Below, piece after piece: positions 26,354-33,477 of a DNA stretch of 61,620 bases. The first letter of the stretch is position 1. Every line of letters starts with the position of its first letter. Source of the stretch: an uncultured Gammaproteobacteria bacterium (GTDB lineage Bacteria > Pseudomonadota > Gammaproteobacteria > Pseudomonadales > Pseudohongiellaceae); NCBI GenBank assembly GCA_937898685.1, contig CALEJT010000052.1:1-61620 (forward strand), in the 5' to 3' direction. The translations under genes and the position numbers were made by a program. Below the pieces are notes generated by a model. That model had not been told where the DNA came from and searched no databases. It saw only the letters and a list, made by a program, of their open reading frames with translations.

Positions 26354-27541
26354 TTAGAGATTCACTGCGTTCTGCAGCACTTCGTCCTGAACCTTGATGG
26401 TCTGCGAGTTCGCCTGGTACTGACGCTGCGCGATGATGAGGTTGATCAGCTCTCGCGTGAGGTCGACGTTGGAAGCTTCCACGAGGCCCGACTCGACACT
26501 GCCGAAGAGACCGGTGCCGGCCATGCCGAGCAGCGGCTGGCCCGATTCCGACGTTTCGATCCAGGCGTTGTCGCCGACGGATTTCAGGCCTTCCGGCGCG
26601 CGGAAGTTGGCGAGCGCGATGGTGCCGAATTCGACGCTTCTTTCATTGGAATAGGTGCCGATCACCTTGCCCTGCTTGTCGATGGCGAGATCCACCAGAC
26701 TGCCGGAGGTGAAGCCATCCTGATGCAGTGCGTCGAGCGAGAAGTCATCGGCGAACTGGGTGGAATCGGTGAAGGTGATGCCGGTGAGCGTGATGGGATC
26801 GGCGCCGTTGGTGAGGATGAAGAGCGGCGATGGCGGCGTCAGCGTGGTTCCTGCGATGAGTTCGCCGTTGGCATTGAACTCCAGTTGACCGATCGCCACG
26901 GGGGTCGCTTCACCTTCGCGGGTCAGACGCACGTCCCAGGTGTTGTTGGCCGTCTTCACGAAATACATCGTGACGTTGTGCTGGTTGCCGAGCGTGTCGT
27001 AGATGGTGACGTTGTTGGCGTAGGAATAGGTTTCGGCGTCGGCAGGATCGAAGGTGCCGGTGAGGATCGGCGAGCGACTATCGAGGTTGAGCTGCGCACT
27101 GATGGCGGAGGTCGCCTGCGCCGGCATTGCACCCGCAGGCACGCGCAATTCGACCGGCGTACCGCCGTTGTTCACGCCCGAGGGGAAGCCGGTGAGACGC
27201 GCGCCCTGGGCGTTGATCAGATAGCCCTCGTTGCTCAGACGCAGTTGACCGTTGCGGGAATAGACCACCTGGCCGGTCGAGTCGAGCAGGCGCAGGAAGC
27301 CGGTGCCGCTGATGGCGATGTCGAGGCTGCGGCCGGTGTTCTCCAGCGTGCCCGTGGTGAAGTCCTGCTGGATCGCGGCGACCTGCGCACCGAGTCCCGC
27401 CTGCGTGCCGGCGTAGATGTCGGAGAAGATGGCACGCGAGCCCTTGAAGCCCACGGTCTGAGCGTTGGCGATGTTGTTGCCGATCACGTCGAGGTTGGTT
27501 GCGGCGGCCTTCAGTCCGCTCAGCGCTTGGGAGAAACCCAT
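26354..27541 (-). CDS. flgE: Flagellar hook protein FlgE
   Basis: FlgE is the hook subunit. The 395-residue product begins MGFSQALSGLKAAATNLDVI with GNNIANAQTVGFKGSRA, has hook-type middle domains (VTIYDTLGNQHNVTMYFVKT) and ends EASNVDLTRELINLIIAQRQ. The length is normal for FlgE. AGGAGG lies before the ATG at 27541. Confidence 0.96.
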   Translation of the reverse strand: MGFSQALSGLKAAATNLDVIGNNIANAQTVGFKGSRAIFSDIYAGTQAGLGAQVAAIQQDFTTGTLENTGRSLDIAISGTGFLRLLDSTGQVVYSRNGQLRLSNEGYLINAQGARLTGFPSGVNNGGTPVELRVPAGAMPAQATSAISAQLNLDSRSPILTGTFDPADAETYSYANNVTIYDTLGNQHNVTMYFVKTANNTWDVRLTREGEATPVAIGQLEFNANGELIAGTTLTPPSPLFILTNGADPITLTGITFTDSTQFADDFSLDALHQDGFTSGSLVDLAIDKQGKVIGTYSNERSVEFGTIALANFRAPEGLKSVGDNAWIETSESGQPLLGMAGTGLFGSVESGLVEASNVDLTRELINLIIAQRQYQANSQTIKVQDEVLQNAVNL

Positions 27542-27594
27542 GGTCGTGCCTCCTGTTGTTCGTATCCGGTTGCTTGGCTATCTGGATTGTTCGT

Positions 27595-28290
27595 TCAAAG
27601 AATCTGACGGATGTCGCTCAGGCGTACCTGATCGGTGATACCACCGAGGTCGAGACGCGGACCATCGGCGTCACCGGTGCTGATGCCCGCCACCAGCGCA
27701 TAGTTGAGCGCCTGCGCGAACAGCGGCCCTTCCTCACCTGCGGCTTCCACCAGGACGCGATAGGCGCCGGCGGGAGCAGTGCCGCCGCCATCGATCTCGC
27801 CATCCCAATAGAAGGTGCTCACACCCGACTTCACGCTGCCGAGCTCACGCGTGGCGATGATCTGACCGGCACCGTCGACGATGCGGACGACGACATTGCT
27901 GGCCGGCTGTTCGAGCTCGATGCCGAAGGGAGTGGCCGTACCGTCGTTGCCGACGAGCACGCGATCGCCCGGCACGAGCACGCCCTTGCCGATCAAGGCC
28001 GCGGCCTGCAAGGTCTGGCCGGCTTCGATCTGCTGCGTGATGCCCTGCAAGGTGTTGTTGAGTTTGTCGATGCCGCTGACGGTGTTGATCTGCGCGAGAT
28101 GCGAAGTGAGTTCGGCGTTCTCGACGGGGTTGAGCGGATCCTGGTTGCGCAGCTGCGTCACCAGCATCGTCATGAAGTTTTCCTGCAGTTCTTCGCTGGT
28201 GCTCTTCGGACGCGAAGCGGAGGTGGTGGCAGCGCCTGCATTGAGACGTTGCTGCACGGCACTATCGATGGTGTTGAAGATGTAGGCCAT
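27595..28290 (-). CDS. flgD: Flagellar hook cap protein FlgD
   Basis: FlgD is the scaffold that caps the growing hook. The 231-residue product has the amino-terminal signature FMTMLVTQLRNQDPLNPVEN and AELTSHLAQINTVSGIDKLN, then an Ig-like/Tudor-like carboxy part with ATPFGIELEQPASNVVVRIV and GTAPAGAYRVLVEA. I chose the ATG at 28290 (MAYIFNTI), since a GTG one codon earlier is less likely. Confidence 0.95.
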   Translation of the reverse strand: MAYIFNTIDSAVQQRLNAGAATTSASRPKSTSEELQENFMTMLVTQLRNQDPLNPVENAELTSHLAQINTVSGIDKLNNTLQGITQQIEAGQTLQAAALIGKGVLVPGDRVLVGNDGTATPFGIELEQPASNVVVRIVDGAGQIIATRELGSVKSGVSTFYWDGEIDGGGTAPAGAYRVLVEAAGEEGPLFAQALNYALVAGISTGDADGPRLDLGGITDQVRLSDIRQIL

Positions 28291-28301
28291 CACTGAGGTC
28301 C

Positions 28302-28706
28302 TCAGTTCTCACCCAGTGTGAGGGTCTTGAGCAGCAATTCACGGTTGGTGTTGAGCACTTCCACGTTCGCCTGGTACGAACGCGAGGCGGCGATCATGTC
28401 GACCATCTCCTGCAGCGGATCGACGTTCGGCATCGCCACATAACCTTGCGCATCGGCGAGCGGATGGCCGGGCTGATAGACCAGACGTGGTGGGTTCTGG
28501 TCTTCCACCACTTCACGCACCTGCACACCACCGATGCCGTTCTGCTGCGCGAGACTTTCGAAGATGGCGTGACGCGCACGATAGGGTTGGCCATCGGGAC
28601 CAGTGACGCTATCGGCGTTGGCCAGGTTGCTGGCGGTGAGGTTCATGCGCTGCGACTGTGCCGCGAGCGCGGAGCCGGAAATTTCGAAGATGCTGAAGAG
28701 TGACAT
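28302..28706 (-). CDS. flgC: Flagellar proximal rod protein FlgC
   Basis: FlgC is a proximal rod subunit. The 134-residue product begins MSLFSIFEISGSALAAQSQR with NLTASNLANADSVTGPDGQPYRA split across the rod motif, and ends with MPNVDPLQEMVDMIAASRSY. The length and motifs are standard. Confidence 0.96.
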   Translation of the reverse strand: MSLFSIFEISGSALAAQSQRMNLTASNLANADSVTGPDGQPYRARHAIFESLAQQNGIGGVQVREVVEDQNPPRLVYQPGHPLADAQGYVAMPNVDPLQEMVDMIAASRSYQANVEVLNTNRELLLKTLTLGEN

Positions 28707-28718
28707 GGGCGGTACTCA

Positions 28719-29132
28719 CTATTCGGGTTGCATGGCGTTGCGCAGACTCTGCAGCGAGTTGTTGAGCAAGCTCAGGCTCGCTTGATAGCGCAGCGCGTTG
28801 TCGGCGAAATGCGCACGTTCACGATCCATGTCGACGGTGTTGCCGTCGATGCTGGGCTGCAGCGCGGTGCGATATTTCAAAGCGCCGTCGAGCTGCGCCG
28901 GACGATATTCGCCTTCCAGATGCGCAGGCGCGGTACGACTCAGACTCAAGCCACCGCGCTGCCCCACGCCTTGCGTCTGTTGCCGCAACACCTGCGCGAA
29001 GTCGAAGTCGCGCGCCTTGTAGTTGGGCGTGTCGGCGTTGGCGATGTTGCTGGCCAATACTTCCTGGCGACGTTGCCGTAAATGCAGTGCCTGCTGCTGA
29101 AAGAAGAGTGCGTCGTTGAGCTTGTCGATCAT
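28719..29132 (-). CDS. flgB: Flagellar proximal rod protein FlgB
   Basis: FlgB is the most proximal rod subunit. The 137-residue product starts MIDKLNDALFFQQQALHLRQ and has VLASNIANADTPNYKARDFD, the FlgB signature. GAGGAG lies just before the ATG at 29132, which decides the start against in-frame codons ten residues upstream. It is the first gene of flgB-L and diverges from flgA. Confidence 0.96.
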   Translation of the reverse strand: MIDKLNDALFFQQQALHLRQRRQEVLASNIANADTPNYKARDFDFAQVLRQQTQGVGQRGGLSLSRTAPAHLEGEYRPAQLDGALKYRTALQPSIDGNTVDMDRERAHFADNALRYQASLSLLNNSLQSLRNAMQPE

Positions 29133-29166
29133 GGCCGCTCCTCTGGCGGGGCTTTTCATCACGGTC

Positions 29167-29188
29167 GGCAGTGTAGACCTGCACTGCC
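29167..29188. repeat. Inverted repeat in the flgB-flgA gap
   Basis: GGCAGTG (29167-29173) and CACTGCC (29182-29188) are perfect 7-bp arms around TAGACCTG. It lies 35 bp upstream of the flgB start, so it could be an operator or a leader hairpin. I found no clear -24/-12 or FliA promoter for flgB. Confidence 0.45.
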
Positions 29189-29235
29189 AAGCGCCAACGT
29201 CAGAAAAGGGCGTGTTTCTCGGCTCAATTCCAAAC

Positions 29236-29262
29236 TTGGTCGCAAGACTCGCTTCCTATAAT
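29236..29262 (+). promoter_or_regulatory. Candidate promoter of flgA
   Basis: TTGGTC (29236-29241) and the perfect -10 TATAAT (29257-29262) are 15 bp apart, which is shorter than usual. The flgA ATG lies 33 bp further. The strong -10 makes a sigma-70 promoter likely even with the poor spacing. Confidence 0.4.
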
Positions 29263-29295
29263 CCCCACCGAACTTCGCCGACATGCGACTTATAT

Positions 29296-29994
29296 ATGCG
29301 CACCTTCGCTCGCCTGGTCCGAGTCTCGAGAACACTGCACTTCGTTGCGGTACTTGCTGTGATTCCATGCAGCGTTGCCGCCAGCGAAGCGGAAAGCGTG
29401 GTGCAGAATTTTCTCGAGGCGCGCAGCCGCGCCTTGGGTGACGAGGCTGCCATCACCTTGCATCCGGGCTCGTTGTCGCTCGACGCGTGCAAGAACCCTT
29501 CGCCCTTTCTGCCGACGGGCGAACGCACACCGCGGTGGGGACGCTTGAGTGTTGGGGTGAATTGCAGCGACGGTTCGACCCGCTATCTGCAGGCGGAAGT
29601 GAAGGTGCAAGGTGAATACGTGGTGCCGGTGAAGAACATCGCGGCCGGCACCGTGATCAGCGCCGATCTATTGACGACGCAGCGCGGCGATCTGGCGCAG
29701 CTGCCACGCAATGCGGTGCGCCGCGCAAGTGAAGTGGTCGGTCAGACCGCGCGCCAGACGCTCGCCGCGAATCGACCGCTGCAGGCACAGCAACTGAGCA
29801 AGCCGGCGCTGGTGCGCGCCGGCCAGAGCGTCACCATCGTCAGTGGCGGGCCGGGCTTTCGCATCACACGCAGCGGTGAAGCCATCGACGCCGGCGGACT
29901 GGGTGACACCGTGCGCGTGCGCATCGGCCCGCGGCAACAGCTCGATGCAGTGGTGAGCGCCGCCGGCGAAGTGAGCGTCGAGCTGCAGCAATGA
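29296..29994 (+). CDS. flgA: P-ring assembly chaperone FlgA
   Basis: FlgA is the periplasmic chaperone for P-ring assembly. The 232-residue product has a signal peptide (about 1-32), an amino-terminal domain, and the SAF-type carboxy half with VPVKNIAAGTVISADLLTTQ, NRPLQAQQLSKPALVRAGQS and TVRVRIGPRQQLDAVV. The ATG at 29296 gives the signal peptide directly. Frames reaching further upstream run into the flgB leader. It is followed by flgM and flgN, the usual flgAMN order. Confidence 0.94.
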   Translation: MRTFARLVRVSRTLHFVAVLAVIPCSVAASEAESVVQNFLEARSRALGDEAAITLHPGSLSLDACKNPSPFLPTGERTPRWGRLSVGVNCSDGSTRYLQAEVKVQGEYVVPVKNIAAGTVISADLLTTQRGDLAQLPRNAVRRASEVVGQTARQTLAANRPLQAQQLSKPALVRAGQSVTIVSGGPGFRITRSGEAIDAGGLGDTVRVRIGPRQQLDAVVSAAGEVSVELQQ

Positions 29995-30085
29995 TGAGAA
30001 CGAATTCTGCCTGGGATGCCGCCATGGCATGCCGAACCGGAGGGGTGCGACATTTCACCGCAGGGACACCTGCTGCCATGCCCGC

Positions 30086-30112
30086 TAAAGTTGCGCGCTT
30101 GCCGGCCGATAG
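30086..30112 (+). promoter_or_regulatory. FliA (sigma-28) promoter of flgM
   Basis: TAAAGTTG (30086-30093), an 11-bp spacer and GCCGATAG (30105-30112) match the FliA consensus TAAAGTTT-N11-GCCGATAA at 14 of 16 positions with exact spacing. The start would be near 30119, about 59 bases before flgM. This would make flgM-flgN a late, FliA-driven unit in addition to read-through from flgA. Confidence 0.82.
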
Positions 30113-30177
30113 TCCGGATGACGGCAGTGACGCCGCAATCCATCGGCCGACGCAAGCAGACAGCGCAGAGGTGTCCC

Positions 30178-30462
30178 TTGAAAATCGACAACACCACCCC
30201 TTCCCGCCATTTGGAGGCCGTAGGCAGCCGCCCCGCCGCCAAGAATGGCGCGACCACCGGCACTACGTCCGCTCCCGCGAGCAGCGGCCCCGGCAGCATC
30301 ACGCATCTGAGCACACAGGCTCAGGACTCGAGTCTGGACATCGACCAGGCAAGAGTCGACGAGATCCGACAAGCCATCCGGGAAGGAAAACTGGCCTTGG
30401 ACTCCGGCAAGATCGCCGATGGTCTGCTCGCCAGTCTGAAGGCCCAGTTGGCGAAGGAGTAA
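30178..30462 (+). CDS. flgM: Anti-sigma-28 factor FlgM
   Basis: FlgM holds FliA inactive until the hook is finished and is then exported. The 94-residue product begins MKIDNTTPSRHLEAVG, has a disordered, Ala/Thr/Ser-rich middle, and ends with the FliA-binding helices DQARVDEIRQAIREGKLALD and KIADGLLASLKAQLAKE. It starts with TTG at 30178 behind AGAGGTG. This start gives the conserved MKI beginning, while upstream in-frame ATG codons would add unrelated residues. Confidence 0.94.
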   Translation: MKIDNTTPSRHLEAVGSRPAAKNGATTGTTSAPASSGPGSITHLSTQAQDSSLDIDQARVDEIRQAIREGKLALDSGKIADGLLASLKAQLAKE

Positions 30463-30487
30463 ACCAACTGCCCCGCAAGGAGTCCCC

Positions 30488-30943
30488 ATGGAACTGCCCC
30501 GTACCCTTCAGTCTTTGCATCATCACCTCGGCCAACTGGTAACCCTGCTGCAGCAGGAACAAGACACCTTGTTGAAACCGCAGCAGGCGGGTGCCGAAGA
30601 GGGGGAGCTCCTGCAGCGCCTCGCTCACGACAAGCAGGAACACTTTCAGGCTCTCGAAGATCTCGAAAACAACCGCAGCGACCTGAGCGAAGCGCTGGCC
30701 GAGATCAAAGGCGCCAACGTACACGCCAAGGCCTGCAGCGAAGATCTGGCGCTCTGGGCCGAAGTCCGTGAACTCGCACTGCAGGCCTCGCGCCTGAATC
30801 AGCTCAACGGCGTGCTGATCCGCCATCGCCTCATTCACAACCAAAGAGTCCTGAACAGCCTGCGTCAGATCGGTGGCCCGATGCTCTATGACGCCGCCGG
30901 CAACGCCTCGTCTCTCGCCGGACGCCTCAGCTCGATCGCATGA
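30488..30943 (+). CDS. flgN: Export chaperone FlgN
   Basis: FlgN is the cytoplasmic chaperone for FlgK and FlgL. The 151-residue product is all helix, begins with HHLGQLVTLLQQEQDTLLK and ends with ALQASRLNQLNGVLIRHR, matching FlgN in pattern. AAGGAG precedes the ATG, 25 bp after flgM. Confidence 0.88.
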   Translation: MELPRTLQSLHHHLGQLVTLLQQEQDTLLKPQQAGAEEGELLQRLAHDKQEHFQALEDLENNRSDLSEALAEIKGANVHAKACSEDLALWAEVRELALQASRLNQLNGVLIRHRLIHNQRVLNSLRQIGGPMLYDAAGNASSLAGRLSSIA

Positions 30944-31071
30944 AGATCGCTCGTTCCGATATCTAAAGTTCACTTCATCCTGGCCGACAAAACTCCCGTG
31001 ACCCCAGCAGTCGCCGCGTGGCCCGAGTGCCGCGCGGTGGGGGCGCCCAACCCACACCACAGGAGAATGTC

Positions 31072-31407
31072 ATGCCTCAACGAGCCCTTTCGCCCAAGAC
31101 CCTCACCGTTGCCTTGCTACTGGCTTGCGGCAGTCCTCTTGCCTTTGCTGCGGCCGCTTGTGAGGCTCCGACCTTCACTGCCTCGATTCCCGACGGCGCT
31201 TCCGCTTCCGCCGAGCAGATGAGCCAGACGCAGGCCGCCGTGGCCGCCTTCGTCAAGGCCGGGGAAGCCTACATCGGTTGCGTGGAAGCCTCGGAAACGA
31301 CCGCATCGGCGCAGCGCAAGCGCGACGACATGCTGGATCAGATGGAAAAGATCGCCGCCAACTTCAACCGTCAGCTGCGCCAGTTCAAGAAGAACAACAA
31401 GAGCTGA
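31072..31407 (+). CDS. Secreted small protein of unknown function
   Basis: The 111-residue product has a clear signal peptide (about 1-26, cleaved after AFA), leaving a mature protein of about 85 residues with two cysteines (ACEAP near the new amino end and YIGCVEA), which may form a disulphide. The rest is helical and the end is basic (RQLRQFKKNNKS). I do not recognise the family. AGGAG at 31061-31065 supports the ATG. It follows flgN by 128 bp and has its own hairpin terminator, so it is probably a separate unit. Confidence 0.7.
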   Translation: MPQRALSPKTLTVALLLACGSPLAFAAAACEAPTFTASIPDGASASAEQMSQTQAAVAAFVKAGEAYIGCVEASETTASAQRKRDDMLDQMEKIAANFNRQLRQFKKNNKS

Positions 31408-31435
31408 AAGTGGTCAGGCGGTAGAGCCTGAAGCG

Positions 31436-31463
31436 CTGCCCCAGGCCGAGCGGCTTGGGGCAG
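31436..31463. terminator. Hairpin after the secreted small protein
   Basis: CTGCCCCA and TGGGGCAG form an 8-bp perfect stem with a 12-base loop that can itself pair. It lies between convergent genes ending at 31407 and 31488. No long T-run follows. Confidence 0.6.
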
Positions 31464-31487
31464 AAACATCGCTGAAAGAAACTCAGT

Positions 31488-32132
31488 TCAGTGCAGTACG
31501 TCCGTGGGCTGCGGCGCCGTGCTGCTGTACAGCGGCGAGAGCAGGTGGTGGGACTTCACGATCACCAGATCGTGGGGGTGGATGTCCGACAGGAAATCAC
31601 GCTGACCATCGGGCTGACGGATGCCATCGAGCATGACGCAGACCACGCTGTCTTCCTCTTCGTGGCCGACGACCACGCCACGCTTGTAGCCATCCACCGT
31701 GTGCAGGGTGACCGAGGAGCCGATTTCGGGCTCGGCCGGCACCTGCAGGCTGTCGCCGGGATCACGCACCAACAGATCGTCCACCGTCAGCGCCATGCCG
31801 AAACCGGCGGCCGCGACGATGTGCACGATCTCGATGGTCTCGGGATCACTGAGATCGACCTTGTAGGTCTTGGTGGTCTCGTTGCTGTGAACGATGTGAC
31901 GACGGTGCAGGAGCTTGAGGAACAGACTGAGGTCTTCTTCGTTCCACTCCAGGGTTTCGCCCGGTTCCACATCCTGCTCGGCATTGAAGCTGACGATGTC
32001 CGTGTGGATGGTGTGCTCGAGGTCCTGCGAGCCGGCATGAAAGGGTATGACCATGGAGACCAGACTGAAGCCCTGCTCGTTGTCAGCGCTCAGGCGCCAG
32101 AGAAAGGGAATATCCTCGTTGATTTCCAACAT
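31488..32132 (-). CDS. Acidic soluble protein of unknown function
   Basis: The 214-residue product is acidic and has no signal peptide or membrane segment. It begins MLEINEDIPFLWRLSADNEQ and contains ETIEIVHIVAAAGFGMALTV in the middle and a small beta-rich end (GSSVTLHTVDGYKRGVVVGH). I do not recognise the family. The ATG at 32132 follows GCGAGGTGTTC, and the 23 codons further upstream lack a ribosome-binding site. The gene stands alone, bordered by a hairpin and by an AT-rich 511-bp gap. Confidence 0.72.
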   Translation of the reverse strand: MLEINEDIPFLWRLSADNEQGFSLVSMVIPFHAGSQDLEHTIHTDIVSFNAEQDVEPGETLEWNEEDLSLFLKLLHRRHIVHSNETTKTYKVDLSDPETIEIVHIVAAAGFGMALTVDDLLVRDPGDSLQVPAEPEIGSSVTLHTVDGYKRGVVVGHEEEDSVVCVMLDGIRQPDGQRDFLSDIHPHDLVIVKSHHLLSPLYSSTAPQPTDVLH

Positions 32133-32236
32133 GAACACCTCGCGTAAAACTGGGCGGCAGTATAACACTCCTCCCGCAGCCCCAAACGTTGCCAAGCGCA
32201 AAGAAGACGCCTGTTAGTAACGGACCGTGGCGCCGA

Positions 32237-32271
32237 TTTTCCACAAGCGTTTTGGATAAGCTTGTGGATAA
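32237..32271. promoter_or_regulatory. Cluster of three DnaA-box-like 9-mers
   Basis: TGTGGATAA at 32263-32271 is the exact complement of the DnaA box TTATCCACA. TTTGGATAA at 32251-32259 complements TTATCCAAA (one mismatch), and TTTTCCACA at 32237-32245 is another one-mismatch box in the opposite orientation. The three lie within 35 bp and border an AT-rich stretch. No dnaA, gyrB, rpmH or gidA is near. Confidence 0.5.
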
Positions 32272-32410
32272 GTTTGGGATTAAGCGCCGAATGCCAGAAT
32301 TTGTCTTGTTTGAGCTCAAATTGAGCAAAAAATAACCAACTAATTTCTCTTTAATTTCAATTGGTTGCAGATGCCGTTTACACAGAACTCATAAAATCTC
32401 GTAAAAATAA

Positions 32411-32440
32411 GCACAAAAAGTGCAACCGATCGTTTTGTGC
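32411..32440. repeat. Inverted repeat in the AT-rich gap
   Basis: GCACAAAA (32411-32418) and TTTTGTGC (32433-32440) are perfect 8-bp arms with a 14-base loop. It lies about 200 bp upstream of the lysozyme-like gene and could be an operator. Confidence 0.45.
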
Positions 32441-32643
32441 ATAAATTTTCGATACCTGGCGCCTTGAGAACGTTTTTCATTCGCTAATTACCGACCCAAA
32501 CGCTGCCGCGCACGCGCAAACACTGTGTTTTACCGCGCTTCTCTGCCCCAGCCTGCGCAAAGCCTTGCAGCGCCTGGGCTCGCGGGCCCTGTGCTAGAAT
32601 CCGCGCTCGCTGGCCCGTGCCGCAGCCACAAGAAATCCATCCG

Positions 32644-33444
32644 ATGTCGCGCTTTTCCACAGCCCTGCTTCTCGCCGCCCTGAGTGGGCTGGCCCACGCC
32701 GACCTGGCCCTCCCTGAGCTGTCGGACGCCGAACTCGGTTGGCTCGGCGAGCAGATCTACACCAACGAGTGCAATCGCGCCGCCGCCTGCCTCACCGCGT
32801 GGAACGAGGGGGAGGAGTTCCCCTCGCTCGGCATCGGCCACTTCATCTGGTACCAGGCCGGCCAGGACGGCATCTATCAGGAAACCTTTCCCGCCCTGCT
32901 CCAGCACCTGCAAAGTCGCGGCCATGAGCTACCGGCCTGGGTCTTAGAGCACGAGTTCGAACAACCATGGCCCGACCGGGCCAGTTTTCTCGCGGCGCGC
33001 GACGGCGCCGAGCTCGTGGCACTGCGCACGCTGCTGGAACGCAGTCTTGCCGATCAGACCGCCTTCATCGTGCAGCGCTTCCAGGCTGCTATCCCAGCTT
33101 TACTCGCCACGGTGGCTCCACAAGAGCGCGCCTCGCTCGAACACAAGCTGGCCGCCGTGGCCGTCAGTGCCCCGCCGAGGGGCCTCTACGCCCTGATCGA
33201 CTACATCCACTTCAAGGGCGAAGGCACGCGCGCCGAAGAGCGTTACGCGGGCCAGGGCTGGGGCCTGCTCCAGGTGCTCGAGGCCATGCCCGAGCACGCG
33301 GAGGACCCACTCGAAGCCTTCATCGCTGCCGCCGACGCCACTCTCACCCGCCGCGTGGCCAATGCGCCCTCCGAGCGCCGTGAAGAGCGCTGGCTCGCCG
33401 GGTGGCGCAACCGCCTCGCCAGCTATCGCGCCCCGGCGCAGTAA
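32644..33444 (+). CDS. Secreted lysozyme-like conserved protein
   Basis: The 266-residue product has a signal peptide (about 1-19, cleaved after AHA). The mature part contains YTNECNRAAACLTAWNEGEE followed by FPSLGIGHFIWYQAG. I recall this WNxGEEFPSLGIGHFIWY block from a conserved, uncharacterised proteobacterial family. The glutamates followed by a G-x-G-H segment recall the catalytic part of lysozyme-fold muramidases, but this is a resemblance and not proof. The ATG at 32644 has a weak ribosome-binding site but gives the signal peptide. It is followed by hisC after 33 bp and may be cotranscribed with it. Confidence 0.68.
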   Translation: MSRFSTALLLAALSGLAHADLALPELSDAELGWLGEQIYTNECNRAAACLTAWNEGEEFPSLGIGHFIWYQAGQDGIYQETFPALLQHLQSRGHELPAWVLEHEFEQPWPDRASFLAARDGAELVALRTLLERSLADQTAFIVQRFQAAIPALLATVAPQERASLEHKLAAVAVSAPPRGLYALIDYIHFKGEGTRAEERYAGQGWGLLQVLEAMPEHAEDPLEAFIAAADATLTRRVANAPSERREERWLAGWRNRLASYRAPAQ

Positions 33445-33477
33445 CCGCAGCCCCATTCATCAGCAGGAGAAGCTCCC

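Larger units (their letters stand above)
32133..32643. other. AT-rich intergenic region
   Basis: This 511-bp gap separates two divergent genes. The part from about 32280 to 32460 is much richer in A and T than the rest of the window, with runs such as AAAAAATAA and TTTAATTTCAATT. I see no coding frame. It holds the DnaA-box-like cluster and an inverted repeat listed separately, and presumably the promoters of both neighbours. Confidence 0.6.

Noticed and set aside
32133..32643. A chromosomal origin of replication
   Set aside because: There are DnaA-like boxes and AT-rich DNA, but no dnaA, dnaN, gyrB, rpmH or gidA nearby and too few boxes, so I call only a DnaA-box cluster.
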